Shown: positions 27,179-38,053, counted from the stretch's first letter. The stretch: DNA of 64,000 bases from Rubrivivax sp. (GCA_016790225.1 JAEUOZ010000052.1:62001-126000), one strand, 5' to 3'. Notes: a model not told the origin generated them from the sequence alone. A program made the numbers and translations.

Positions 27179-28942
27179 TCAGCGCTTCAGGAAGTCACGC
27201 CAGGAGACCGGGCGCGCCGGTGGATCGCACTGGAACGGCCGCGGCACGGCGTTCGCCTCGCAGGGTTCGAAGAAGTCGGCCGACAGCGGGTTGTCGAACT
27301 CGCGCAGCCGCTGCGCCAGATGGCGCGCCTGGTCGTAGCGGCCGGTGTCTTCCAGCGCCTGCGCCCAGGCCGTGACGAGCCGGGTGTCCAGAAGGTAGTG
27401 CGGGGCTCGCGCGAACGGCTTCAGCAGATCGCCGCGGGACATGTTCGGCGTGGTGGCCGCGGCGTAGTCGGCGTGGTGTGCGAAGAACCAGCTGCGCTGG
27501 CCGTCGGCGATGCGCTGCTCGAGCGGCGCCGCGCCGGCGCGTGAGCCGAAGATGACCGTCACCCTCCGGTAGTCGTAGACCGACGCGACCGCGCCCACCA
27601 CGAGCAGCAGGCCGGCGAGCGCGGACCACACCGGCCCGGGCCCCGATCGTGACCCCGCCGACGGGGCGGCCGACATGCGGTCCACCAGCGCGTAGCCCCA
27701 GATCCAGGCCGTCGGCAGCAGGAAGTAGGCGTACCAGAGCGGGTACTCGAGCATGCTGTGCAGCCCGATCATCAGCAGCATCACGAACGCGCAGCGGCGT
27801 TCCGCACCGGCCTCGCCCGGCTCCCGCCAAGCCCCCAGCGCCACGCGCATCAGCCCCCACAGCAGCAGCAGGATGACCAGCGTGCCCAGCGGCACGCCGA
27901 GTTCGACCAGGAACTGCAGCAGCAGGTTGTGCGTGTGGTCGAAGAAGGCAGTCGGCCGCCCCGGGAACGGCGTCAGCGACCACGCGAAGTTGAACTCGCC
28001 GAAGCCCACGCCGGTGAGCGGCTGCTGCGCGATCAGCGCCAGCGTATCGCGCCAGATGCCGAAGCGCGACCCCGAGATGTCGGTCTCGGCGAGGCGTTCC
28101 TGTCCGCCGAAGCGGTGCTCGCCCTGCTGCCCCCACAGCGACAGCGCCTCCCACGAGCCGTAGTACACGACGGGCGCGATCACGAGCATCCAGCGCGTCG
28201 ACCGCGACAGGCGGCTGTCGGCTAGGCCCCAGAGCGCGAGCAGCAGCACGCTGACCAGCCCCGTGCGTGACGCCGTGAGCACGACCGAGAACACGAGCAG
28301 CGCGCCCACCGGTGCCGCGACGCGCCAGTTCAGCCGCCGTGTCTCGGTGAGGGCCACGACCGCCACCGCGCCCCACAGCAGGATGCTCGACAGGTGGTTG
28401 GGCTGTCGCAGGTTGCCCACCGCGCGGCCGACCAGCGTCGAGTGCGCGATCAGCGTGCCGTCGGTCCACTGCGGCGCGAAGACCTGGACGATGGCGATGG
28501 CGGCACCGGCCACCGCGGCCGCGAGCCATCCCGCGGCGTAGGCCGTGTGGCACGCCGCCGCGGCAGCGCCACCGGTGGCGGCGGCGCGGGCGCCGGCGAG
28601 CATCACCAGCGCCGTCGCGAACAAGGTCGCCAGCGCCGACAGGCCGAGGCTCGCCGGCAATGCCCCGGGTCCCCAGGACCATGCCGCGGCGCCGGCCAGC
28701 ACCGCCAGTCCGGCCAGCGGCGGCGTTGCCGCCCGCCAGGTGGGCGTGGGGGGCGTTGCGCCTGCCGTGGCCACCAGGAACCAGCCCCAGAACGCGAACG
28801 ACAGCGCCTGGTTCAGGAAGGTCGAGGACGGTGCGAGGTTGTAGGCCAGCAACGTCGGCAGGGCGATCGCGGCGATGGCGGCAGCCGGGATCAACAGGCG
28901 GGCGGGCGAGGGTGTCACCGGGCGAGCGTGGGGGTACTCCAC
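27179..28942 (-). CDS. Pilin O-oligosaccharyltransferase / O-antigen ligase-like (PglL/TfpO type)
   Basis: About 587 residues from a GTG at 28942 (start uncertain; no clear ribosome site). There are ten or more membrane helices. The Wzy_C region carries GVGFGEFNFAW and a loop FFDHTHNLLLQFLVELG typical of O-antigen ligase/PglL enzymes. The C-terminal periplasmic part matches Wzy_C_2-like O-OTases. Immediately upstream is the pilin gene pilA, which points to pilin glycosylation (lipid-linked glycan to Ser/Thr). The pilA terminator (28970-28998) separates the two, so it needs read-through or its own promoter. Confidence 0.85.
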   Translation of the reverse strand: MEYPHARPVTPSPARLLIPAAAIAAIALPTLLAYNLAPSSTFLNQALSFAFWGWFLVATAGATPPTPTWRAATPPLAGLAVLAGAAAWSWGPGALPASLGLSALATLFATALVMLAGARAAATGGAAAAACHTAYAAGWLAAAVAGAAIAIVQVFAPQWTDGTLIAHSTLVGRAVGNLRQPNHLSSILLWGAVAVVALTETRRLNWRVAAPVGALLVFSVVLTASRTGLVSVLLLALWGLADSRLSRSTRWMLVIAPVVYYGSWEALSLWGQQGEHRFGGQERLAETDISGSRFGIWRDTLALIAQQPLTGVGFGEFNFAWSLTPFPGRPTAFFDHTHNLLLQFLVELGVPLGTLVILLLLWGLMRVALGAWREPGEAGAERRCAFVMLLMIGLHSMLEYPLWYAYFLLPTAWIWGYALVDRMSAAPSAGSRSGPGPVWSALAGLLLVVGAVASVYDYRRVTVIFGSRAGAAPLEQRIADGQRSWFFAHHADYAAATTPNMSRGDLLKPFARAPHYLLDTRLVTAWAQALEDTGRYDQARHLAQRLREFDNPLSADFFEPCEANAVPRPFQCDPPARPVSWRDFLKR

Positions 28943-28969
28943 ATGCCGTGATGATGCCCGGCCCGCACA

Positions 28970-28998
28970 ACGAAAAACGGCAGCCGAAGCTGCCGTTG
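28970..28998 (-). terminator. Intrinsic terminator of pilA
   Basis: A nine-base perfect stem (AACGGCAGC at 28976-28984, GCTGCCGTT at 28989-28997) has a four-base loop, which on the minus strand is a TTCG tetraloop. It is followed on the minus strand by a run of five T. It lies about 20 bases after the pilA stop. Confidence 0.88.
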
Positions 28999-29018
28999 TT
29001 GCGAGGGTCGTGTGTGCG

Positions 29019-29510
29019 TCAGCTCTTGCACGAGCCCGGCAGGATCTTGGCCGGGACGGTGGTGCCGTCGGCTGCATTGCCGCAACGCCAGGCGGCCACG
29101 GTGCCACCCGCCGACGGGGCGGTCGTGAAGCCGGTGTCGGCGAAAGGCTTGAGCGTGACGACCTTGGTGTCGATGGTCGCGTCGCCGAAGCCCTGCACGG
29201 TCACGAGGATCTTGCCGGTACCGTCGGTATCGATCTTGTTGACGTACTTGGTGCCCGAACCCGCGGCGATCTCGCAGCCCCACGCGCCGGCCGCCGGGAG
29301 GGCGCTGGCGGACTGGATCGCCTCGGTGATCGACGTGCGGCAGGCCGATGCGGCCAGCACGACTTCGGACATCTTGGCCTTCTTCGTGTAGTCCTGGTAC
29401 GCGGGCAGTGCCACGGCGGCCAGGATGCCGATGATCGCCACGACGATCATCAGTTCGATCAGTGTGAAGCCCTTCTGGGCGGTGCGGTGGAGGCGCTGCA
29501 TGCGATTCAT
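29019..29510 (-). CDS. pilA: Type IV pilin (major pilin-like)
   Basis: 163 residues. The prepilin leader is cleaved after Gly 14 ([28 protein letters not shown]); Phe is +1 and Glu +5, as in type IVa pilins. Four cysteines are at 57, 79, 143 and 161; the last two frame a C-terminal disulphide loop (D-region). A good Shine-Dalgarno (CCAGGAG) precedes the ATG. A sigma-54 promoter sits about 50 bases upstream and an intrinsic terminator follows. Downstream is an O-OTase gene, so the pilin is probably glycosylated. Confidence 0.94.
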   Translation of the reverse strand: MNRMQRLHRTAQKGFTLIELMIVVAIIGILAAVALPAYQDYTKKAKMSEVVLAASACRTSITEAIQSASALPAAGAWGCEIAAGSGTKYVNKIDTDGTGKILVTVQGFGDATIDTKVVTLKPFADTGFTTAPSAGGTVAAWRCGNAADGTTVPAKILPGSCKS

Positions 29511-29557
29511 CGACGAACTCCTGGAGGAGAGGCTGGGGGAGGGGACATCCCCTCGAA

Positions 29558-29573
29558 TGCAGGGTGCGTGCCA
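29558..29573 (-). promoter_or_regulatory. Sigma-54 (-24/-12) promoter of pilA
   Basis: On the minus strand the site reads TGGCACGCACCCTGCA. This matches the TGGCAC-N5-TTGCA consensus at all but one position, with exactly ten bases between the GG and GC pairs. It lies 48-63 bases before the pilA ATG. PilS/PilR-driven sigma-54 transcription of pilA is known in other Gram-negatives. Confidence 0.8.
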
Positions 29574-29659
29574 GCCGCGATCCCGTCCTGGAATGGCCAG
29601 CGACGCGTGGAATGTGACACGGTTGGTCGTTCCCTTCCGGGAATCGCGGCGCCCAGGCG

Positions 29660-29688
29660 CTGCATGTGACCAGTTTGGTCACATGCAG
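29660..29688. repeat. Perfect 13-base inverted repeat between MBL gene and pilA
   Basis: Arms CTGCATGTGACCA (29660-29672) and TGGTCACATGCAG (29676-29688) flank a 3-base spacer. It lies about 100 bases upstream of the pilA sigma-54 promoter, where an enhancer-binding protein would sit, and 8 bases after the stop of the upstream MBL gene. No T-tract follows on either strand, so a plain intrinsic terminator is less likely. Confidence 0.6.
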
Positions 29689-29696
29689 CAGCGCGT

Positions 29697-30485
29697 TCAG
29701 CCGATCGGGAACACCTGTCCGGCGGCCAGCGCGGCCACCCGGTGGACGCTGCCGGCAGCGCTGATCTCGGCCATCACCGCGTCGACCTCGCCGGGCTTGA
29801 TGTGCGTGATCATCACGCGGGTCGGCCGCTTCAGCGCCCGCAGCTCGCCGGCCAGCAGCGAGGGGCACAAGTGCTTGCTGATCCGGGCCAGTTCGAGCTC
29901 GTCGTCGCGGAAGGCGGTCTCGATCACGAGCGTATCCACCTCGAGGACCGACAACCGCTCCCACAGGGCCGGGTTCGGTCCGGTGTCGCCGGTGTAGACC
30001 CACGCGCCGCCGGTGCTCGTCGACCGGTCGGACACCGCATAACCCACCGTCGGAACGGTGTGCGAGGCCGGCAGCACTTCGATGCGGCGGGTGCCCAGGT
30101 CGATGAGGTCGCCGACCCGCACGTCCTCCAGCGCCAGCACCGGATGGTCGATGCTCGGCAGACGGGTGAAGTCGGGCCAGATGACGCCGTTGAGCACATG
30201 CGTGCGCAGCGCGGCCAGGGTCTGTGGCAGGGCCCGGATGCGGATCGCCGGCCGGCCGGCCGCATGGCGCCGCCGCGTGACGCTGTCGGCCAGCAGGCCG
30301 ATGGCCAGCACGTGATCGAGATGCGAGTGGCTGACGAAGATGTGATCGATGCGGCACATCTCCTCGAGCGTCAAGTCGCCGACGCCGGTGCCGGCATCGA
30401 TCAGGACATCGTCATCGAGCAGGAACGCGGTGGTGCGCGACCCTGCGGCGATCGACCCGGAGCACCCGAGAACGCGAACTTGCAT
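29697..30485 (-). CDS. MBL-fold hydrolase, class II cyclic-nucleotide phosphodiesterase-like
   Basis: 262 residues from ATG 30485 (a GTG at 30491 is in frame). Metallo-beta-lactamase fold with the metal motif SHSHLDH (HxHxDH) after an N-terminal LGCSGS-type strand, later GDTGPN and the final THIKPGE. The overall pattern resembles class II cAMP phosphodiesterases and the RNase Z-like branch; the cAMP-PDE reading fits better because the RNase Z exosite is absent. It may lower cAMP near a type IV pilus gene, but the substrate is not proven by sequence. Confidence 0.75.
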   Translation of the reverse strand: MQVRVLGCSGSIAAGSRTTAFLLDDDVLIDAGTGVGDLTLEEMCRIDHIFVSHSHLDHVLAIGLLADSVTRRRHAAGRPAIRIRALPQTLAALRTHVLNGVIWPDFTRLPSIDHPVLALEDVRVGDLIDLGTRRIEVLPASHTVPTVGYAVSDRSTSTGGAWVYTGDTGPNPALWERLSVLEVDTLVIETAFRDDELELARISKHLCPSLLAGELRALKRPTRVMITHIKPGEVDAVMAEISAAGSVHRVAALAAGQVFPIG

Positions 30486-30621
30486 GCGCACGACCAGCTA
30501 TGGAGCGGCGATGCTGATGCGGCGCGGCTGTTCGATCAAGTTCATATTGCCGCGCCGTTCCCCGGGCGCCGCCGATGTTCGCGCGACGCGTGACATCCGT
30601 CCTGCGCGCACGTCCGCAGGG

Positions 30622-30645
30622 CGCGGCACGCCGTCGCGTGCCGCG
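30622..30645 (-). terminator. Possible hairpin terminator after FHA gene
   Basis: A ten-base perfect stem (CGCGGCACGC and GCGTGCCGCG) with a four-base loop lies 9 bases after the FHA gene stop on the minus strand. No T-tract follows, so it may be only a stabilising hairpin or a factor-dependent site. Confidence 0.35.
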
Positions 30646-30653
30646 AAAGGGCG

Positions 30654-31328
30654 TCAGCGGTAGATGAATTGCATCTGCGTGCCGGCGAGCTCGATCACGT
30701 CACCGTTGCGCAGGGGGATCGATTCGCCGGTCAGCGGGATGCCGTTGACGCTGGGGCGGGCCGAGCCTTCGACGTGCGCGAAGGCATAGCCGTTCGGGCG
30801 CTTGGTGATCGAGGCCACCTGGACGCCGGGCTTGCCGACGGTGGTGACGACCTTGGTCAGCGTGACCTCTCGCCCCGCCGCGGCGCCATTCAGGACCTTG
30901 ATCAGCGCGGGCTGCGCAGGCGCCGGTGGTGGCTGCAGCGCACCGAAGCCGGACGGCTGGCGATCGATTGGCTGCGTGGCGGCACCGGCAGGCGTCATCG
31001 CGCCGGGGCGCATGATCATCGTCTTCTCGTAGTCGCCGGCATCGTCGACCAGGTATCGGATCTTGTACTTGCCGATCTCGACCGTGTCGTTGTGCTGCAG
31101 CAGCTGCTTCTTGATCGCCTTGCCGTTGATGTAGGTGCCGTTGGTGCTGTTGAGGTCTTCGATGAAGACGTCGGCGCCCACCATCTGCAGCACCGCGTGC
31201 TCGCCGCTCACCGCCAGGTTGTCGATGACGATGTCGTTATAGGGCCTGCGGCCGAGCGTCGTCTTGTCCTTCGTGATCTGCACCTCCTTGATCACGACCC
31301 CGTCGAGCGAAACGACCAGTTTGCCCAT
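30654..31328 (-). CDS. Tandem FHA-domain protein
   Basis: 224 residues. The first FHA domain (about 20-90) has the full phosphothreonine-binding set: LGRRPYNDI, VSGEHAVL and NSTNGTYING. A linker with DYEKTMIMRP follows, then a Pro/Ala stretch, then a second, weaker FHA domain (about 140-224; SVNGIPL, NGDVIELAG). The linker Thr in the EKT context resembles phosphorylation sites of GarA/Fha-type proteins. It ends a kinase/phosphatase/FHA gene group, so it is the likely phospho-reader or substrate. No secretion genes are nearby. Confidence 0.9.
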   Translation of the reverse strand: MGKLVVSLDGVVIKEVQITKDKTTLGRRPYNDIVIDNLAVSGEHAVLQMVGADVFIEDLNSTNGTYINGKAIKKQLLQHNDTVEIGKYKIRYLVDDAGDYEKTMIMRPGAMTPAGAATQPIDRQPSGFGALQPPPAPAQPALIKVLNGAAAGREVTLTKVVTTVGKPGVQVASITKRPNGYAFAHVEGSARPSVNGIPLTGESIPLRNGDVIELAGTQMQFIYR

Positions 31329-31381
31329 GCCTCGTCAACCCCCGCGCTGTTCGCGCTTTGTTGGCATCTCTTGTTCGGCGG

Positions 31382-32176
31382 TCAGCGTTTGAACCGCCAC
31401 CAGGACTTCGCGGTCGTTCCCGAGGACGGGCCGCCATTGCCGATGCGCGCCAGAACCACCGAGATATTATCCTTTCCCCCCGCCTCATTGGCTGCATCGA
31501 TGAGGGCCTGCGCCGCATCCTGGAGCGAGTCGTGGGCCATCACCACCTGCGCGATGCTCGGATCGTCGAGCATGTCGGACAAGCCGTCCGAGCACAACAG
31601 GTAGATGTCACCGTTCTGCGTGTCGTGCGCGTGTGTCTCGAGCAGCACGGTGTCCTCGACCCCCACGGCGCGCGTGACGAGGTTCTTGTTGGCCGAGAAC
31701 GCGGCCTGCTCCACCGTGATCAGGCCGGCGTCGATCTGCTCCTGCAGCAGCGAGTGGTCCCGCGTGATCTGGGCGAGCCGGCCGCCGCGCAGCCGGTAGC
31801 AGCGCGAGTCGCCGACATGGCCGACGAGCAGGCGCGTGTCGCGGAAGACGATCAGCACGAGCGTGGTGCCCATGCCGGCGTACTGCGGGTTGGCGTTCGC
31901 GGCGTTGAAGATCGCCCGATTGGCGTTGTCGACGCAGATGTCCATCGCGCGACGCACGTCGGTGTCGCTGGCCTGCCGGCTCGCCTCGCGCAGCCAGCGG
32001 CCGAGTTCGGCGCTGACGAAGGAGGTCAGCATGTGGCTGGCCACCTCGCCGGCGTTGTAGCCGCCCATGCCGTCAGCCAGCACCGCAAGCCCGGCTTCCG
32101 CCTCGACGGCCACCGAATCTTCGTTGTTGCTGCGAGCCCGCCCAGCATCCAGGGCGGCATGGAACTCGATGGGCAT
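31382..32176 (-). CDS. PP2C-type Ser/Thr protein phosphatase
   Basis: 264 residues from ATG 32176 (MPIEFHAAL); an ATG at 32227 preceded by a G-rich stretch is an alternative. PP2C metal and phosphate motifs are visible: RSNNEDSV, VLADGMGGYNAG, GTTLVL, GHVGDSRCYRL, LLCSDGLSDML and GGKDNISVVL. It should reverse the action of the adjacent kinase, probably on the FHA protein. Soluble, with no membrane segment. Confidence 0.93.
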   Translation of the reverse strand: MPIEFHAALDAGRARSNNEDSVAVEAEAGLAVLADGMGGYNAGEVASHMLTSFVSAELGRWLREASRQASDTDVRRAMDICVDNANRAIFNAANANPQYAGMGTTLVLIVFRDTRLLVGHVGDSRCYRLRGGRLAQITRDHSLLQEQIDAGLITVEQAAFSANKNLVTRAVGVEDTVLLETHAHDTQNGDIYLLCSDGLSDMLDDPSIAQVVMAHDSLQDAAQALIDAANEAGGKDNISVVLARIGNGGPSSGTTAKSWWRFKR

Positions 32177-32336
32177 GGAAAGGCTGGCGGACAGGCTGCA
32201 GGGCTGCCGGGAAGGGGCATTGTGCATCCCACCCCAGACCTGGGCACCCGGCGTTGCCCTGAAGTCCTGCGGCGGCGTGAACTCGGCACGCCGGCCGGTC
32301 GGCCTGTCCCGACGACCGGCGCGACAGGCCGGCCCT

Positions 32337-33182
32337 TCAAGTCGTGGTTGCTGCAATCCCCTTCAGGTGGGCGGCCACCTCGACGGCCGTGGACGGCCGG
32401 TCGGCCGCACGCTTGGCCAGCAGCGGTCCGACGAGCTCGGCCAGTGCCGGCGTGACGCGCGGCGCCAGCTCTCGCAGATCGGGTGCCGGTGTCTGCGCCA
32501 CGTCGCGCAGCAGCGCCCCCATCGTCGATGCGGTGAAGGGCAACCGGCCAGCGACCAGCTCGTAGATCGTCACGCCCAGCGCGTAGAGATCGGTGCGCGG
32601 GTCGGGCCGCGCACCGGCGAGCTGCTCGGGTGCCAGGTAGGCCGGCGTGCCGACCACGACGCCGGTGCCGGTGGGCGAGCCGTCGCCCTCGAAGCCGCGC
32701 GCGGCGCCGAAGTCGGTGAGCGTCACGCACATCAGGGGCCAGTGCACGATCACATTGGACGGCTTGACGTCGCGGTGCACGATGCCCTGGCCGTGGGCGT
32801 GGGCGAGTGCCTCGGCCACACACTGCGCCGCATGCACGACCAGCGGCTCCGGCAACAGGCGGTTCGGGTGCACATAGCGGCGCAGGCTCGTGCCCGGCGC
32901 GAAATTCGTCGCCAGCCAGCCGATGCCGTCGTCCTCGCCGGCAGCGAGCACCGCCGCGATGCAGGGGTGATCGAGCTTGCGCGCGTGGTAGGCCTCGGCG
33001 AGGAAGCGGCCCCGATCCTGCGCGCGGTTGTCGCCTTCCCGCGGCAACGGCATGAGTTTCAGCGCGACGAGGCGATCGGCTTCGGCATCATGCGCCAGGA
33101 AGACCCGGCCCTGCCCACCCTCGCCGAGCCGCCTCAGGATGCGGTAGGGGCCCCAGGTCAGCCGCGCGGGAAGATCGGTCAA
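32337..33182 (-). CDS. Eukaryotic-like Ser/Thr protein kinase (soluble)
   Basis: 281 residues, essentially a bare kinase domain: glycine loop GEGGQGRVFLAHD, VALKLM lysine, HRDVKPSN catalytic loop, DFGAA metal loop, and GTPAYLAPEQ. Unlike PknB-type receptors it lacks a transmembrane segment and sensor domain, so it acts in the cytoplasm. It starts 6 bases after terC and is followed by PP2C and FHA genes; 160 bases separate it from the PP2C start, so a second promoter there is possible. Confidence 0.93.
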   Translation of the reverse strand: MTDLPARLTWGPYRILRRLGEGGQGRVFLAHDAEADRLVALKLMPLPREGDNRAQDRGRFLAEAYHARKLDHPCIAAVLAAGEDDGIGWLATNFAPGTSLRRYVHPNRLLPEPLVVHAAQCVAEALAHAHGQGIVHRDVKPSNVIVHWPLMCVTLTDFGAARGFEGDGSPTGTGVVVGTPAYLAPEQLAGARPDPRTDLYALGVTIYELVAGRLPFTASTMGALLRDVAQTPAPDLRELAPRVTPALAELVGPLLAKRAADRPSTAVEVAAHLKGIAATTT

Positions 33183-33188
33183 TCTGCG

Positions 33189-33911
33189 TCAGCCGCCCTC
33201 GGCCTCTGCACCGGCCCGGGCTGCGCGCCGTCGCCGGGCCAGCCATTGCCCGACGAGCACGACGCCGATGGCGCCCGCCAGCTCGACGACGGTGATGGAC
33301 GTATCGCCCATCTCGTGGAAGTAGGCCTCCGACGCCGCGTCGTGCACGAGCATCTCGCCGGCGACGAAGCCCAGCAGGGCCGCCCCCAGCGTGATGATCA
33401 CCGGATAGCGCTCCATCACCTTCATCAGCAGTTGGCTGCCCACGATGATCAATGGGATCGACGTGCCCAGGCCCAGCATCAGCAGCAGCAGGCGCGACTC
33501 GGGTGGGCCGCTCTGCGCAGCCGCGGCCACTGCGATGACGTTGTCCAGGCTCATCACGAGATCGGCGATGAGGATCGTGCGGACGGCCGCCCACAGCTGG
33601 TCGCTGGACTTGATGCCGTCTTCCGACTCGTCCTCGGGCACCAGCAGCTGCACGCCGATCCAGAACAGCAGCACGGCGCCGACGATCTTCAGGTACGGCA
33701 GTTGCAGCAGCCCGACCGCGAAGAGCGTGAGCACGACCCGCATGACGATCGCGGCAGCGCTGCCGCCGAACACGGCCTTGCGGCGCTGCTGCTCAGGCAG
33801 GCTGCGTGCAGCCAGCGCGATGACCACCGCGTTGTCGCCCGACAGCAGGATGTTGACCCAGATGATCTTGGCCAGAGCGATCCAGAAGGCGCCGTTCGCG
33901 AGTTGGTCCAT
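33189..33911 (-). CDS. TerC family integral membrane protein
   Basis: 240 residues, about seven membrane helices with the TerC acidic motifs NILLSGDNAVVIALA and LIADLVMSLDNVIAVA. TerC proteins export metal ions such as Mn or relate to tellurite resistance; here the substrate is unknown. The 193-base leader to sucD was inspected for a yybP-ykoY manganese riboswitch and none was convincing. It is followed after 6 bases by the kinase gene. Confidence 0.9.
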   Translation of the reverse strand: MDQLANGAFWIALAKIIWVNILLSGDNAVVIALAARSLPEQQRRKAVFGGSAAAIVMRVVLTLFAVGLLQLPYLKIVGAVLLFWIGVQLLVPEDESEDGIKSSDQLWAAVRTILIADLVMSLDNVIAVAAAAQSGPPESRLLLLMLGLGTSIPLIIVGSQLLMKVMERYPVIITLGAALLGFVAGEMLVHDAASEAYFHEMGDTSITVVELAGAIGVVLVGQWLARRRRAARAGAEAEGG

Positions 33912-34013
33912 GGATGTCTCGTTCGATGATGGTTGCGGTTCGACGCGGCAATTCCGTGTCGATCCAGGGCAAACCCCGAGCGGAACATTCTAGGAACGAC
34001 CCCGGAGGCGGCT

Positions 34014-34031
34014 GTTCGTAGTAATACGAAC
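34014..34031. repeat. Inverted repeat upstream of terC
   Basis: Arms GTTCGTA (34014-34020) and TACGAAC (34025-34031) surround a 4-base spacer, about 100 bases before the terC ATG. It could be an operator for terC; nothing in the sequence names the regulator. Confidence 0.4.
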
Positions 34032-34070
34032 GAACCTGAGCGAGCGAGCGATGCCGCGCCTGTGCGGGCG

Positions 34071-34097
34071 CGAGGTCCGGCAGGCAGCCAGACCTCG
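34071..34097 (-). terminator. Possible hairpin after sucD
   Basis: Seven-base arms (CGAGGTC and GACCTCG) with further GG/CC pairing inside lie 7 bases after the sucD stop on the minus strand. No T-tract follows, so terminator function is uncertain. Confidence 0.35.
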
Positions 34098-34104
34098 GCG
34101 GAAA

Positions 34105-34998
34105 CTACAGCAGCGACTTCAGCAGACGCCCCATCTCGCTGGGGTTGCGCGTGACCTTGAAGCCGCACTCCTCCATGATCGCGAGCTTCGCGTCGGCGGT
34201 GTCGGCGCCGCCGGAGATCAGCGCCCCGGCGTGGCCCATGCGCTTGCCCGGGGGCGCCGTCACGCCCGCGATGAAGCCGACCACGGGCTTCTTCATGTTC
34301 GCCTTGCACCAGCGCGCGGCCTCGGCTTCGTCGGGCCCGCCGATCTCGCCGATCATGATCACCGCGTCGGTGCCCGGATCGTCGTTGAAGGCCTTCATCA
34401 CGTCGATGTGCTTCAGGCCGTTGATCGGATCGCCCCCGATGCCCACGGCGCTCGACTGGCCGAGGCCGATCTCGGTGAGCTGCGCCACGGCTTCGTACGT
34501 CAGCGTGCCCGAGCGCGAGACCACGCCGATGCGGCCCTTGCGGTGGATGTGCCCCGGCATGATGCCGATCTTGATCTCTTCAGGCGTGATCAGGCCCGGG
34601 CAGTTGGGGCCGAGCAGCAGCGTCTTCTTGCCGCCGGCCGCCTCCTTCTGCTTCATCTTGTTGCGCACCACCAGCATGTCCTTCACGGGGATGCCCTCGG
34701 TGATGCAGATCACCAGGTCGAGGTCGGCCTCGACGGCTTCCCAGATGGCGTCGGCGGCACCCGCAGGCGGCACGTAGATCACGCTGACGTTCGCGCCATG
34801 CTGCGTCTTGGCGTCCTTCACGCTCGCGAGGATGGGGATGCCCTCGAAGCTTTCGCCGGCCTTCTTCGGGTTCACCCCGGCGACGAAGCAGGCCTTGCCA
34901 TTGGCGTAGGCCTGGCAGCCCTTGGTGTGGAACTGGCCCGTCTTGCCGGTGATGCCCTGCGTGACGACGCGCGTGTTCTTGTCGATGAAGATGCTCAT
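34105..34998 (-). CDS. sucD: Succinyl-CoA synthetase, alpha subunit
   Basis: 297 residues, a full-length Suc[23 protein letters not shown]-terminal CoA-binding Rossmann domain, [10 protein letters not shown], and [10 protein letters not shown] with the phosphorylated active-site His. It works with SucC in the TCA cycle, making ATP or GTP from succinyl-CoA. It lies 16 bases after sucC. Confidence 0.97.
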   Translation of the reverse strand: MSIFIDKNTRVVTQGITGKTGQFHTKGCQAYANGKACFVAGVNPKKAGESFEGIPILASVKDAKTQHGANVSVIYVPPAGAADAIWEAVEADLDLVICITEGIPVKDMLVVRNKMKQKEAAGGKKTLLLGPNCPGLITPEEIKIGIMPGHIHRKGRIGVVSRSGTLTYEAVAQLTEIGLGQSSAVGIGGDPINGLKHIDVMKAFNDDPGTDAVIMIGEIGGPDEAEAARWCKANMKKPVVGFIAGVTAPPGKRMGHAGALISGGADTADAKLAIMEECGFKVTRNPSEMGRLLKSLL

Positions 34999-35014
34999 GG
35001 CGTGGGCTCCTCGG

Positions 35015-36175
<1,161 letters not shown>

Positions 36176-36216
36176 CGTCTAGTCCTCGCTCGCCTCGTCG
36201 GGGGGTCAGTCGGAAA

Positions 36217-36366
36217 TCAGGGTGGTGTCTCGCCGGCCGCGGCCGCATCGCGGCGGATGAATGTGGCGCTGGCCTCCCGCGGGCAGCCGTCGCGCACGAA
36301 CGCCTGCACCTCGATGCTGCGGCGGTGCTTGAGCTGGCGCCGGGGCGCCGCGGGCGGGAGGCTCAT
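36217..36366 (-). pseudogene. Truncated DUF2889 gene remnant
   Basis: A 49-codon ORF starts [20 protein letters not shown], which resembles the N-terminus of DUF2889 proteins (a Leu-Pro-Pro-x-x-Pro-Arg start, then H-x-R and a strand opening the domain). In other Burkholderiales I recall a DUF2889 gene of about 190 codons between recX and sucC, which is exactly this position. Here the reading frame leaves the family pattern after about 33 residues and stops. Either it is a degraded gene or a chance match. Confidence 0.4.
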
Positions 36367-36485
36367 GAAAGGGGGGGCGGAAGGGGCAGGCTGCAGGCGC
36401 AGCGCAGCGGCGAAATTTAGCATGCTGCTCCGCAGCAACCCTGACGGCGGGCTGTCAGCGGCCCAGCCCGTGGGCAGGGCAGGGA

Positions 36486-36950
36486 TCAGTCGCTGGCGCG
36501 CTTCAGCAGGCGCCGGATCACGTCCGTGTCAAAGCCGCGGGCCAGCAGGAAACGCGCTTGCCGCGCATGTTCGGCCGCGTCGGCCGGCGTGGCGCCAAAA
36601 CGGCGACGCCAGACTTCCTGCGCGCGTTCGAACTCGGTGGCCCTGGCCTGCTGCAAGGTGTGGCTCACCAGTTCCGGCGCCAGGCCCTTGCCCTGCATGA
36701 CCTGCTTGAGCCGCCGGCTGCCGTAGCGCCGGCCCTGCGCCATGAGCACCGATTCCGCGGCGCGTGCGTCACTCAGCAGGCCGGCCGCGGCCAGTTCGTC
36801 GAGTGCGAGGTTGATCTGCGCCTGAGCCGCGTCGGCATCTTCCGCTTCAGCGTGCCGCGCCAGCTTGCGCGCCAGTTCAGCGCGCGAATGTTCACGCTGC
36901 GCCAGGTAGCGCAGCGCGCGACCTTTCAGCGAAGGTGCGCCGAAGGCCAT
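36486..36950 (-). CDS. recX: Recombination regulatory protein RecX
   Basis: 154 residues, three-helix RecX repeats: [23 protein letters not shown], then [30 protein letters not shown], and a last repeat ending [18 protein letters not shown]. It modulates RecA filaments. It begins 21 bases after the recA stop and is almost certainly co-transcribed with it under LexA control. Confidence 0.95.
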   Translation of the reverse strand: MAFGAPSLKGRALRYLAQREHSRAELARKLARHAEAEDADAAQAQINLALDELAAAGLLSDARAAESVLMAQGRRYGSRRLKQVMQGKGLAPELVSHTLQQARATEFERAQEVWRRRFGATPADAAEHARQARFLLARGFDTDVIRRLLKRASD

Positions 36951-36971
36951 GCCGCCTGCACCGCCGCCCGA

Positions 36972-38012
<1,041 letters not shown>

Positions 38013-38053
38013 GAATCTCTCCTGAGCAATGGGTTCGGTATCGGTTGGTCGCG

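Noticed and set aside
29660..29688. CRP site (TGTGA...TCACA)
   Set aside because: The half-sites are 9 bases apart, not the 6 of a CRP box; treated as an unassigned palindrome.
33912..34104. yybP-ykoY manganese riboswitch before terC
   Set aside because: The conserved GGGGAGUA-type core and paired elements could not be found on the minus strand; only a short inverted repeat is present.
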